Positions 52,548-64,000 of a stretch of DNA of 64,000 nt are shown one piece after another. A program made the position numbers and the translations under genes. The stretch comes from Ditylenchus dipsaci (taxonomy: Eukaryota > Nematoda > Chromadorea > Rhabditida > Anguinidae). The stretch lies in contig SADC01000410.1 in NCBI GenBank assembly GCA_004194705.1, positions 1 through 64,000 on the forward strand. Reading direction: 5' to 3'. Below the pieces are notes generated by a model that had not been told where the DNA came from, ran no database searches, and saw only the letters and a list, made by a program, of their open reading frames with translations. Every line of letters starts with the position of its first letter. The stretch's first letter is position 1.

Positions 52548-53596
52548 GAAGGTGAGTAAAGATTTTTTTAGATACATTTTTCCTTCTTTCACTGTCTATT
52601 TCACCATTCTGCTTCTCTGAATCATGTGCTTTAATAGAAGGCGCACCCTATCACTTTATAATCTTGGCCTTTTCCCAAATCCTTTTTCTGAGCCTACTTT
52701 TTTGGTTTAATTACCCAAGTTTGAGGTACTTGAATGTTTCTGCCCAAATAAGCGGTGGAATTGCAAATTTTGGAAAGCATTGCCTTAATTGGCAGTGCAT
52801 AATTTTTTTTCTTCAAAATATCCAAATACAATCATTTGGTCATTCAAACTTAGACAATTTTGGTTATAGAATTTGGAATAATTGGAATTGTTATTCCAGA
52901 AGTAGTGGTTGGCACATACCGTTTTTTCTCTAATAAAGCGGCACCACTAACTATTTGTCATAGCAATAATTTCAAACTAGGTGTGTGCCTCTCTATTAGA
53001 GAAAATACGGTGAACATAGTTGCCCGTAGAGTTTGGTCACTTGAGCTTTGAGTAGATATACCAAAGAGTATTTTAGTCTCTAATCTTTTGATGAGACACT
53101 AAACCCAGCCAGATGTGGAATAGCAGAAACTATGAGTAGTCAAAAGTTCACATCACACTTGATTCAATATAGAATCCTAAAGGTTTCTATTCGAGCCAAA
53201 CCTCTTCGGAGTGTTTGATCAAATTTTGGAATGCTGGGCCTCTGGCCCGGCGATATATAGTCGGTGTATGTGTGTTGCGTTAAAGTTTTGGTGCGGTACT
53301 TTCTATTACGGAGTGTTGCTGCTTATTTAGCCCTGATATGTTGAGTGTGGTGATTAGATGTGGTTAATTTTTTAACACATAATTACGACAGCTCTAGACA
53401 TACAGCTGTCGGGAATGTGTCATGCAGACGCTTTCACCCTCAACATGACTCTTTGTTACATCTAAAAGTAAAAAATTAGGGTATTAACCGCCAAAACTAG
53501 GTTGGTTGGATAGAACTCGTACAAAAAAATCTATATTATGCAAAAATATACTCGAAATCATTTTATTTATTTATTGGAATTATAAAAAAGTTCTTG

Positions 53597-53715
53597 GCTT
53601 ACAACACCCGAGATTCCCAGGACGTCTCCGATCCAAGTACTAGTCGAGCCCAACGTTGCTTGACATTGCCAGATCAGACGGGATGGCGTACTTTCAGCGT
53701 GGTATGGTCGTAAAC
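53597..53715 (-). rRNA. 5S ribosomal RNA, copy 4
   Basis: Identical by eye to copy 1. Confidence 0.96.
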
Positions 53716-54763
53716 GAAGGTGAGTAAAGATTTTTTTAGATACATTTTTCCTTCTTTCACTGTCTATTTCACCATTCTGCTTCTCTGAATCATGTGCTTT
53801 TAATAGAAGGCGCACCCTATCACTTTATAATCTTGGCCTTTTCCCAAATCCTTTTTCTGAGCCTACTTTTTTGGTTTAATTACCCAAGTTTGAGGTACTT
53901 GAATGTTTCTGCCCAAATAAGCGGTGGAATTGCAAATTTTGGAAAGCATTGCCTTAATTGGCAGTGCATAATTTTTTTTCTTCAAAATATCCAAATACAA
54001 TCATTTGGTCATTCAAACTTAGACAATTTTGGTTATAGAATTTGGAATAATTGGAATTGTTATTCCAGAAGTAGTGGTTGGCACATACCGTTTTTTCTCT
54101 AATAAAGCGGCACCACTAACTATTTGTCATAGCAATAATTTCAAACTAGGTGTGTGCCTCTCTATTAGAGAAAATACGGTGAACATAGTTGCCCGTAGAG
54201 TTTGGTCACTTGAGCTTTGAGTAGATATACCAAAGAGTATTTTAGTCTCTAATCTTTTGATGAGACACTAAACCCAGCCAGATGTGGAATAGCAGAAACT
54301 ATGAGTAGTCAAAAGTTCACATCACACTTGATTCAATATAGAATCCTAAAGGTTCTATTCGAGCCAAACCTCTTCGGAGTGTTTGATCAAATTTTGGAAT
54401 GCTGGGCCTCTGGCCGGCGATATATAGTCGGTGTATGTGTGTTGCGTTAAAGTTTTGGTGCGGTACTTTCTATTACGGAGTGTTGCTGCTTATTTAGCCC
54501 TGATATGTTGAGTGTGGTGATTAGATGTGGTTAATTTTTTAACACATAATTACGACAGCTCTAGACATACAGCTGTCGGGAATGTGTCATGCAGACGCTT
54601 TCACCCTCAACATGACTCTTTGTTACATCTAAAAGTAAAAAATTAGGGTATTAACCGCCAAAACTAGGTTGGTTGGATAGAACTCGTACAAAAAAATCTA
54701 TATTATGCAAAAATATACTCGAAATCATTTTATTTATTTATTGGAATTATAAAAAAGTTCTTG

Positions 54764-54882
54764 GCTTACAACACCCGAGATTCCCAGGACGTCTCCGATC
54801 CAAGTACTAGTCGAGCCCAACGTTGCTTGACATTGCCAGATCAGACGGGATGGCGTACTTTCAGCGTGGTATGGTCGTAAAC
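54764..54882 (-). rRNA. 5S ribosomal RNA, copy 5
   Basis: Identical by eye to copy 1. Confidence 0.96.
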
Positions 54883-55930
54883 GAAGGTGAGTAAAGATTT
54901 TTTTAGATACATTTTTCCTTCTTTCACTGTCTATTTCACCATTCTGCTTCTCTGAATCATGTGCTTTTAATAGAAGGCGCACCCTATCACTTTATAATCT
55001 TGGCCTTTCCCAAATCCTTTTTCTGAGCCTACTTTTTTGGTTTAATTACCCAAGTTTGAGGTACTTGAATGTTTCTGCCCAAATAAGCGGTGGAATTGCA
55101 AATTTTGGAAAGCATTGCCTTAATTGGCAGTGCATAATTTTTTTTCTTCAAAATATCCAAATACAATCATTTGGTCATTCAAACTTAGACAATTTTGGTT
55201 ATAGAATTTGGAATAATTGGAATTGTTATTCCAGAAGTAGTGGTTGGCACATACCGTTTTTTCTCTAATAAAGCGGCACCACTAACTATTTGTCATAGCA
55301 ATAATTTCAAACTAGGTGTGTGCCTCTCTATTAGAGAAAATACGGTGAACATAGTTGCCCGTAGAGTTTGGTCACTTGAGCTTTGAGTAGATATACCAAA
55401 GAGTATTTTAGTCTCTAATCTTTTGATGAGACACTAAACCCAGCCAGATGTGGAATAGCAGAAACTATGAGTAGTCAAAAGTTCACATCACACTTGATTC
55501 AATATAGAATCCTAAAGGTTTCTATTCGAGCCAAACCTCTTCGGAGTGTTTGATCAAATTTTGGAATGCTGGGCCTCTGGCCCGGCGATATATAGTCGGT
55601 GTATGTGTGTTGCGTTAAAGTTTTGGTGCGGTACTTTCTATTACGGAGTGTTGCTGCTTATTTAGCCCTGATATGTTGAGTGTGGTGATTAGATGTGGTT
55701 AATTTTTAACACATAATTACGACAGCTCTAGACATACAGCTGTCGGGAATGTGTCATGCAGACGCTTTCACCCTCAACATGACTCTTTGTTACATCTAAA
55801 AGTAAAAAATTAGGGTATTAACCGCCAAAACTAGGTTGGTTGGATAGAACTCGTACAAAAAAATCTATATTATGCAAAAATATACTCGAAATCATTTTAT
55901 TTATTTATTGGAATTATAAAAAAGTTCTTG

Positions 55931-56049
55931 GCTTACAACACCCGAGATTCCCAGGACGTCTCCGATCCAAGTACTAGTCGAGCCCAACGTTGCTTGACAT
56001 TGCCAGATCAGACGGGATGGCGTACTTTCAGCGTGGTATGGTCGTAAAC
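55931..56049 (-). rRNA. 5S ribosomal RNA, copy 6
   Basis: Identical by eye to copy 1. Confidence 0.96.
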
Positions 56050-57096
56050 GAAGGTGAGTAAAGATTTTTTTAGATACATTTTTCCTTCTTTCACTGTCTA
56101 TTTCACCATTCTGCTTCTCTGAATCATGTGCTTTTAATAGAAGGCGCACCCTATCACTTTATAATCTTGGCCTTTTCCCAAATCCTTTTTCTGAGCCTAC
56201 TTTTTGGTTTAATTACCCAAGTTTGAGGTACTTGAATGTTTCTGCCCAAATAAGCGGTGGAATTGCAAATTTTGGAAAGCATTGCCTTAATTGGCAGTGC
56301 ATAATTTTTTTCTTCAAAATATCCAAATACAATCATTTGGTCATTCAAACTTAGACAATTTTGGTTATAGAATTTGGAATAATTGGAATTGTTATTCCAG
56401 AAGTAGTGGTTGGCACATACCGTTTTTTCTCTAATAAAGCGGCACCACTAACTATTTGTCATAGCAATAATTTCAAACTAGGTGTGTGCCTCTCTATTAG
56501 AGAAAATACGGTGAACATAGTTGCCCGTAGAGTTTGGTCACTTGAGCTTTGAGTAGATATACCAAAGAGTATTTTAGTCTCTAATCTTTTGATGAGACAC
56601 TAAACCCAGCCAGATGTGGAATAGCAGAAACTATGAGTAGTCAAAAGTTCACATCACACTTGATTCAATATAGAATCCTAAAGGTTTCTATTCGAGCCAA
56701 ACCTCTTCGGAGTGTTTGATCAAATTTTGGAATGCTGGGCCTCTGGCCCGGCGATATATAGTCGGTGTATGTGTGTTGCGTTAAAGTTTTGGTGCGGTAC
56801 TTTCTATTACGGAGTGTTGCTGCTTATTTAGCCCTGATATGTTGAGTGTGGTGATTAGATGTGGTTAATTTTTTAACACATAATTACGACAGCTCTAGAC
56901 ATACAGCTGTCGGGAATGTGTCATGCAGACGCTTTCACCCTCAACATGACTCTTTGTTACATCTAAAAGTAAAAAATTAGGGTATTAACCGCCAAAACTA
57001 GGTTGGTTGGATAGAACTCGTACAAAAAAATCTATATTATGCAAAATATACTCGAAATCATTTTATTTATTTATTGGAATTATAAAAAAGTTCTTG

Positions 57097-57215
57097 GCTT
57101 ACAACACCCGAGATTCCCAGGACGTCTCCGATCCAAGTACTAGTCGAGCCCAACGTTGCTTGACATTGCCAGATCAGACGGGATGGCGTACTTTCAGCGT
57201 GGTATGGTCGTAAAC
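57097..57215 (-). rRNA. 5S ribosomal RNA, copy 7
   Basis: Identical by eye to copy 1. Confidence 0.96.
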
Positions 57216-58265
57216 GAAGGTGAGTAAAGATTTTTTTAGATACATTTTTCCTTCTTTCACTGTCTATTTCACCATTCTGCTTCTCTGAATCATGTGCTTT
57301 TAATAGAAGGCGCACCCTATCACTTTATAATCTTGGCCTTTTCCCAAATCCTTTTTCTGAGCCTACTTTTTTGGTTTAATTACCCAAGTTTGAGGTACTT
57401 GAATGTTTCTGCCCAAATAAGCGGTGGAATTGCAAATTTTGGAAAGCATTGCCTTAATTGGCAGTGCATAATTTTTTTTCTTCAAAATATCCAAATACAA
57501 TCATTTGGTCATTCAAACTTAGACAATTTTGGTTATAGAATTTGGAATAATTGGAATTGTTATTCCAGAAGTAGTGGTTGGCACATACCGTTTTTTCTCT
57601 AATAAAGCGGCACCACTAACTATTTGTCATAGCAATAATTTCAAACTAGGTGTGTGCCTCTCTATTAGAGAAAATACGGTGAACATAGTTGCCCGTAGAG
57701 TTTGGTCACTTGAGCTTTGAGTAGATATACCAAAGAGTATTTTAGTCTCTAATCTTTTGATGAGACACTAAACCCAGCCAGATGTGGAATAGCAGAAACT
57801 ATGAGTAGTCAAAAGTTCACATCACACTTGATTCAATATAGAATCCTAAAGGTTTCTATTCGAGCCAAACCTCTTCGGAGTGTTTGATCAAATTTTGGAA
57901 TGCTGGGCCTCTGGCCCGGCGATATATAGTCGGTGTATGTGTGTTGCGTTAAAGTTTTGGTGCGGTACTTTCTATTACGGAGTGTTGCTGCTTATTTAGC
58001 CCTGATATGTTGAGTGTGGTGATTAGATGTGGTTAATTTTTTAACACATAATTACGACAGCTCTAGACATACAGCTGTCGGGAATGTGTCATGCAGACGC
58101 TTTCACCCTCAACATGACTCTTTGTTACATCTAAAAGTAAAAAATTAGGGTATTAACCGCCAAAACTAGGTTGGTTGGATAGAACTCGTACAAAAAAATC
58201 TATATTATGCAAAAATATACTCGAAATCATTTTATTTATTTATTGGAATTATAAAAAAGTTCTTG

Positions 58266-58384
58266 GCTTACAACACCCGAGATTCCCAGGACGTCTCCGA
58301 TCCAAGTACTAGTCGAGCCCAACGTTGCTTGACATTGCCAGATCAGACGGGATGGCGTACTTTCAGCGTGGTATGGTCGTAAAC
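58266..58384 (-). rRNA. 5S ribosomal RNA, copy 8
   Basis: Identical by eye to copy 1. Confidence 0.96.
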
Positions 58385-59433
58385 GAAGGTGAGTAAAGAT
58401 TTTTTTAGATACATTTTTCCTTCTTTCACTGTCTATTTCACCATTCTGCTTCTCTGAATCATGTGCTTTTAATAGAAGGCGCACCCTATCACTTTATAAT
58501 CTTGGCCTTTTCCCAAATCCTTTTTCTGAGCCTACTTTTTTGTTTAATTACCCAAGTTTGAGGTACTTGAATGTTTCTGCCCAAATAAGCGGTGGAATTG
58601 CAAATTTTGGAAAGCATTGCCTTAATTGGCAGTGCATAATTTTTTTTCTTCAAAATATCCAAATACAATCATTTGGTCATTCAAACTTAGACAATTTTGG
58701 TTATAGAATTTGGAATAATTGGAATTGTTATTCCAGAAGTAGTGGTTGGCACATACCGTTTTTTCTCTAATAAAGCGGCACCACTAACTATTTGTCATAG
58801 CAATAATTTCAAACTAGGTGTGTGCCTCTCTATTAGAGAAAATACGGTGAACATAGTTGCCCGTAGAGTTTGGTCACTTGAGCTTTGAGTAGATATACCA
58901 AAGAGTATTTTAGTCTCTAATCTTTTGATGAGACACTAAACCCAGCCAGATGTGGAATAGCAGAAACTATGAGTAGTCAAAAGTTCACATCACACTTGAT
59001 TCAATATAGAATCCTAAAGGTTTCTATTCGAGCCAAACCTCTTCGGAGTGTTTGATCAAATTTTGGAATGCTGGGCCTCTGGCCCGGCGATATATAGTCG
59101 GTGTATGTGTGTTGCGTTAAAGTTTTGGTGCGGTACTTTCTATTACGGAGTGTTGCTGCTTATTTAGCCCTGATATGTTGAGTGTGGTGATTAGATGTGG
59201 TTAATTTTTTAACACATAATTACGACAGCTCTAGACATACAGCTGTCGGGAATGTGTCATGCAGACGCTTTCACCCTCAACATGACTCTTTGTTACATCT
59301 AAAAGTAAAAAATTAGGGTATTAACCGCCAAAACTAGGTTGGTTGGATAGAACTCGTACAAAAAAATCTATATTATGCAAAAATATACTCGAAATCATTT
59401 TATTTATTTATTGGAATTATAAAAAAGTTCTTG

Positions 59434-59552
59434 GCTTACAACACCCGAGATTCCCAGGACGTCTCCGATCCAAGTACTAGTCGAGCCCAACGTTGCTTGA
59501 CATTGCCAGATCAGACGGGATGGCGTACTTTCAGCGTGGTATGGTCGTAAAC
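59434..59552 (-). rRNA. 5S ribosomal RNA, copy 9
   Basis: Identical by eye to copy 1. This is the last gene before the array is truncated at about 60350. Confidence 0.96.
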
Positions 59553-60353
59553 GAAGGTGAGTAAAGATTTTTTTAGATACATTTTCCTTCTTTCACTGTC
59601 TATTTCACCATTCTGCTTCTCTGAATCATGTGCTTTTAATAGAAGGCGCACCCTATCACTTTATAATCTTGGCCTTTTCCCAAACCCTTTTTCTGAGCCT
59701 ACTTTTTTGGTTTAATTACCCAAGTTTGAGGTACTTGAATGTTTCTGCCCAAATAAGCGGTGGAATTGCAAATTTTGGAAAGCATTGCCTTAATTGGCAG
59801 TGCATAATTTTTTTTCTTCAAAATATCCAAATACAATCATTTGGTCATTCAAACTTAGACAATTTTGGTTATAGAATTTGGAATAATTGGAATTGTTATT
59901 CCAGAAGTAGTGGTTGGCACATACCGTTTTTTCTCTAATAAAGCGGCACCACTAACTATTTGTCATAGCAATAATTTCAAACCAGGTGTGTGCCTCTCTA
60001 TTAGAGAAAATACGGTGAACATAGTTGCCCGTAGAGTTTGGTCACTTGAGCTTTGAGTAGATATACCAAAGAGTATTTTAGTCTCTAATCTTTTGATGAG
60101 ACACTAAACCCAGCCAGATGTGGAATAGCAGAAACTATGAGTAGTCAAAAGTTCACATCACACTTGATTCAATATAGAATCCTACAGGTTTCTATTCGAG
60201 CCAAACCTCTTCGGAGTGTTTGATCAAATTTTGGAATGCTGGGCCTCTGGCCCGGCGATATATAGTCGGTGTATGTGTGTTGCGTTAAAGTTTTGGTGCG
60301 GTACTTTCTATTACGGAGAGTTGCTGCTTATTTAGCCCTGATATGTTGACACA

Positions 60354-60735
60354 TATCGCACGGCGACAATTTCGCGGGAGACAATTCCGCGACGGATAAT
60401 TCTGCGGAATTTCAATTTTTGACGTTCGTGTTGAGAAAAACCGAATTCTGACACCGGATTCGTGTTCAGCATGGTGGATTCCATATTCCCCTTCTTCAAA
60501 TTTTAACGTATTGTCCAATTTCAGATTCCACTCAAAAGAAAAAAAACTCTTGAAAAAAAATCGATATTTTTAATTTGACCACGAATTTCAGATTTAAAGG
60601 CACCTGGGTATGCAGTCAACCATTCTGATCACGAATCTGGTGTCATAATTTGGGTTTTCTTAACAGGAACGCCAAAAATTGAAATTCCGCGGAATTATCC
60701 GTCGCGGAATTGTCGCCGTGCAAGTTCTTGTGCGG
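60354..60735. mobile_element. Palindromic element at the right edge of the 5S array
   Basis: Gcacggcgacaatttcgcgg, then agacaattccgcgacgga and aattctgcggaatttcaa, are inverted at about 60675-60725. The element starts within a few bases of the point where 5S-unit homology ends. Confidence 0.75.
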
Positions 60736-60969
60736 TAGAGTGCGCAGTTCAGTTCTTCTACTGCATGAGCTGTGAATGTGGATCTGAAAGAGGTATTTTA
60801 TATATAGATATTATATAAATAATAATGTATAATATTAAAACAGGAAATCTATTTTTGCAGAGTTGTTTAGCTCGAAATTCTGCCAAACGTCTGCCTTGTG
60901 TTGATTTGCCCTGCTAAAAAACTTTATAAGGCTTAAAAGCAAATGGCAATAATATCAAATCGTCAATCA

Positions 60970-60975
60970 TTTATT
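60970..60975 (-). terminator. Polyadenylation signal of the GNAT gene
   Basis: AATAAA on the minus strand, 26 bases after the stop codon. Confidence 0.55.
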
Positions 60976-61000
60976 ACTAAACATTATTTTCAAAACACGT

Positions 61001-61316
61001 TTATTTTTTCTCACAGTCCTTGAAATTTTTAACTGGCAAATACATTTCACAAGTTTTAGTGTGATCATCAGGATCTTTCCATTGAAAGCCACATCTTTTG
61101 TAAAGTGCCTCAGCACGTGGATTGCCTCCCACTTTTCTACAGTTCAATACAGTTAGTGTGACCGTCTCAGTTTCTCCAGTTTTTTTTATTTTCGTAAGTG
61201 CTGTTGTTATTAAAGCTTTGCCGACACCTTTTCCTTCCCAACTAGGGTCTGTCCCAAGTGCTACGATGTTGACTACTTTTTTCCCAATTTCATATACAGT
61301 ATTCTGCCAATTTGAC
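61001..61316 (-). CDS. GNAT-family N-acetyltransferase, last exon
   Basis: After an acceptor (GATTCAG, ending at 61317) one frame runs for 104 codons to TAA at 61001-61003. It carries the acetyl-CoA-binding motif A of the GNAT fold (VALGTDPSWEGKGVGKALIT; the GKGVGKA loop holds the pyrophosphate) and motif B (NPRAEALYKRCGFQ), followed by a closing strand (CEMYLPVKNF). It therefore transfers acetyl from acetyl-CoA to an amine; the substrate cannot be told. The N-terminal half of the fold (beta1 to beta3) must lie in upstream exons at higher coordinates. I did not find them, and the next kilobase is filled by palindromic elements. The exon itself is intact. Confidence 0.8.
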
Positions 61317-61419
61317 CTGAATCATTTAAAGTTACTGAGTGAAAAATGTAAACGGTATGTGGTGGAGGGGGGGGGGGGGGAGGGGCACGTGCCCCTTATT
61401 TTTTCCTTATTAGTTCACC

Positions 61420-61862
61420 GTCAGATTTTTATAAAAAGGCTCAAATTGTTTCACCCCGTCAAATTATTCTTTTAGACCGTCAAATCATAAAAATGTGTTT
61501 TTATCTCCAAAAGTTTTCAATTTTTTTCAACATTTTTACATCAAAATGTAGCCCCGGATCTCGGCTTTCTAACAAGCTATCGACTGAATTTCTGAGATTG
61601 TGGAGAAGTTGGAGAAAAAAGTCTTTGTATGGAAAAAATTTTCAAAAAATTTGGTCTATAAGATGACTTTTTTCTCTCACTTTTAAATATCTCAGTGAGT
61701 TAGTTTATATTTAGCTGAGATCCCGGACTACATGCTGGCATGAAAAGTTAAAAAAATTGCAAGAAAAAGTTAAAGAAATACACAAAAGAAACAAATTTTT
61801 ACGATTTGACGAGGTAAAAGAATAATTTGACGGGGGAAAGTACTTGCAGCCTTTATAAAAAT
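61420..61862. mobile_element. Palindromic element upstream of the GNAT exon
   Basis: Caccccgtcaaattattctt and the flanking gaccgtcaaatcat are inverted at about 61800-61840. The inner arms (acatcaaaatgtagccccgg) pair with about 61720-61750. The centre resembles the hairpin at 18565-18755 (acatcatcatgtagccctgc). A 14-base G tract lies just outside at about 61366. Confidence 0.6.
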
Positions 61863-61930
61863 AGTGTAGGTAAAATGGCCTAAAAATTTCTTGTTAACAA
61901 ATTAACACAACAGAAAATAGATATCGGCTA

Positions 61931-62141
61931 AATTGAACTATACCCCCACATCTCAATGGAACCCTACCCCCACAGTTTTTCCTTGTTCCCCTGTTGTTTT
62001 TTGTAATTTTTTTGATGCCAAATCTCAATTGAACCCTACCCTCACACCTCAATTGAACCCTACCCCCACATCTCAAAAACTACAGGGAGGACCAAGGCGA
62101 AATTGTGAGGTAGGGTTCAATTGAGCTGTGGGAATATAGTT
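61931..62141. mobile_element. Palindrome with ttgaactatacccccaca ends
   Basis: The left end ttgaactatacccccaca is inverted on the right (tgtgggaatatagttcaa). Both arms repeat tcaattgaaccctacccc-type words, and the centre has the shared ccttgttcccctgttgtttt motif with its inverted mate acagggaggaccaaggcg. Confidence 0.7.
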
Positions 62142-64000
62142 CAAGTGCTCCTATATATCTACGAAGATCTAGTGAAGAATTATCAATATTCTTTAATAAG
62201 CATTTTTCGGTCTGTTTATCGACCAGTTGATCCATCGGTCGCTGTGCATTCAAGTCGGGCTGCTTCAACAGATAATGTCGAGATAATGAAACCAAATTCA
62301 GAGGAAATGCAATCATTACGCTCTGGAGTTTCGCCTGGGTTGGTGTCCCATTAATTCCAGCGACGCAAGAAAATTTAAGGATTCGGGTTCAGGGAAAGCT
62401 ATTTCTGTGGAATATTTGGGCTGAACTCTGAATGTATTTTCTCGAGTATCCGTTAGTTCTTGATACATCCATAAGGATGCAACAGGATATCAAGACTAAT
62501 GTCAAGAGTCAAGATGTTTAGGCGACATACTTCTGCTGTTTCGAGTTCGATACGCGTTGGAAGGATCAACCGCCGTTGCCAGGATTTTTCTCGCCGCACG
62601 CTCAAGTAACTTTTTCTTTAAACGGAACGCAGACAGTACAGGATACAATTACACGAGCACAAGGACCAGAAAGAGTATTGTCTATGAAAACTAGAAGAAA
62701 GGGCTTCAGGTAGTCCACCTAACTTCCAGGTAGTTTTTCTCACCTTCGCTAGCGTCTACCGAGTTTACATTCGCATGTGGTCTGCCTTCTTACCACAAAG
62801 TAGTAGGTAGCCAACAAAACTCCGTGATTCCTTGACCCCCGACTTACTCAATCGATTGAATGCTTTTTCTTCGAAAACAGTAGTCAAAGTGGGGAGTATT
62901 TAGTCTAATATATTTAGTATTTAGTCTAATTGGCTACAAAAAAAGCATCCAACTTTTTTATTTCGCTTTTCGCGATCTAGCTCATATTCTCTTAAGCAAA
63001 TCGGCTGCAGAATTGAAGTGCCAAGACAAGGCAGGGTGATGAAACAGAAGCTAGTTCAACTGCAATCTTCGCCAATTACGCTAAGTTAATATGTAAGACT
63101 ACCGACGCTCGGCCAAAGTTTTTCTGGAGTGATATCGAGGTCCGTTAAAATCTGGTATCTATGTAGTTTTGTCATACACGATTTCACATTAAGACGGTTT
63201 GCCATAATAACTGGGCTTTTTATATTGAGGGAGCATTGCAAGAGGGTGGAATCAGCAGACTTTGATGATGTGCCCAAAAAATAAAGAAATTATCTCATGA
63301 AGAAACCTTTTATGTGTTGTGAGTGTATGTTTTTCTGTTCAATAAACTTGTATTGATTTCTGACTTGCACTTTCTGACACTAGAACGCCCGTCTCTCGGC
63401 CGTTCTAGTGTCAAATTTATGAAGATTTGTATTTTAGACGAATAATTACCTTTAGCACTTGAAGGTTTGCACTCCAGTACAGTCACTAAAATGTAAAAAA
63501 GAGTCAGTTTGATATTTGAAATCACTGGTATAATTTTTTTTTCCCTCCCCCTCTAATAAAAACTGACCCTAAACTCATATTTTATGATACTACTCCAGAA
63601 TTTGACTCATTGATCGTAAAATAGGATTTTACCCCCTTTATTATAAAGTCATACCTTTTTCTTCTTCATTGTATTCTTCTTTTATATGTTCTAGCCACTG
63701 TCTATAATCTAAAAGTATTAATTCGGCTACACTAAATTATTTCAAGAAACTAATATTAAAAAATGCTGTTGACTCATGCTGTTGACGAATACATCTATAT
63801 TTGCCCGGCGCATGCAAGGGTGGGTGAGAGTCGTTAAGCCCCAAGTGCACACCCCTCCCCCTTCAAAGATTATTTATTTCGAGGGTAACACTATAGAATA
63901 ATCAAACCACCCCCCCCCCCGCCCCAACCTAGCGCAAAAATTACTTTTCCTCAACGGGAAAGGACCCGTCTCATATTGTTTCTGATGCTCTGAAACAACA
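62142..64000. other. No gene recognised
   Basis: 62121-62351 is open in one frame (SIFRSVYRPVDPSVAVHSSR and onward) but I cannot assign it. The rest is AT-rich with a C-tract near 63907. AATAAA at about 63340 could serve a transcript from the left. Confidence 0.35.
63376..63412. repeat. Short perfect hairpin
   Basis: GACACTAGAACG at 63376-63387 and its exact complement CGTTCTAGTGTC at 63401-63412 enclose a 13-nt loop. Possibly the footprint or core of a small element. Confidence 0.6.

Larger units (their letters stand above)
49331..60350 (-). repeat. Tandem 5S rRNA array, about 9.4 units of about 1167 bp
   Basis: Start-to-start distances of the nine 5S genes are 1164, 1167, 1168, 1167, 1167, 1166, 1169 and 1168. 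Units are nearly identical; most differences are single bases in homopolymers. The array begins inside a unit at about 49331 and ends inside a unit at about 60350, where the sequence jumps to a palindromic element. Open frames recurring in each unit are by-products of the repeat. Confidence 0.97.

Noticed and set aside
49361..60056. Recurring open frames of 63, 82 and 102 codons in each 5S unit
   Set aside because: They recur only because the unit recurs. One lies over the 5S gene itself on the same strand, others cross the MITE, and the 102-codon frame is lost in units that differ by one base in a homopolymer.

Overview
This is an AT-rich piece of nuclear DNA from an animal, most likely a bilaterian invertebrate. 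The evidence is an even-skipped/Evx homeobox gene with the split homeobox typical of that class, a DEG/ENaC channel gene, a TMEM164 gene, an RpS11 locus and a tandem 5S rRNA array, all with GT-AG introns. Several introns are only 44-57 nt long. There are no bacterial operons and no CRISPR arrays. I cannot name the phylum from sequence alone.

Layout. 1-186: 3' end of an unrecognised gene. 0.2-17 kb: almost no genes. It holds a minisatellite, hAT-like MITEs with 8-bp target duplications, long palindromic elements, a decayed piggyBac-like zinc finger and one unrecognised terminal exon (7700-7918). 17.5-21.6 kb: TMEM164 homologue (+), whose fourth intron is filled by a 2.6-kb nested palindromic element. 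22.4-25.4 kb: a 3-kb inverted-repeat element carrying three further palindromes. 25.7-26.4 kb: 3' part of RpS11 with a damaged exon. 26.5-31.5 kb: minisatellites, an internally deleted mariner, a MITE inserted inside another MITE, and a 1.2-kb hAT-type element. 33.6-38.5 kb: even-skipped/Evx (+), with two microexons of 17 and 12 nt inside the homeobox. 39.2-44.6 kb: DEG/ENaC channel (-), with a small element in one intron that carries a copy of the channel's own last exon. 45-49 kb: repeats. 49.3-60.35 kb: nine tandem 5S rRNA genes (-) in units of about 1167 bp, each unit carrying the same fixed MITE. 61.0-61.3 kb: 3' exon of a GNAT acetyltransferase (-). 61.4-64 kb: more palindromes.

The dominant feature is the number and nesting of inverted-repeat elements. 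Several families recur: a TACCGTATTT-ended family (about seven loci plus every 5S unit), a GC-hairpin family, hAT-type MITEs, pogo-like MITEs, and a short internal motif (TTGGTCCYCCTGTTGTTTT) shared by otherwise different palindromes. Three conserved genes carry apparent one-base deletions, two of them clearly in homopolymer runs. Residual assembly error is a likely explanation and should be excluded before any of these genes is called a pseudogene.
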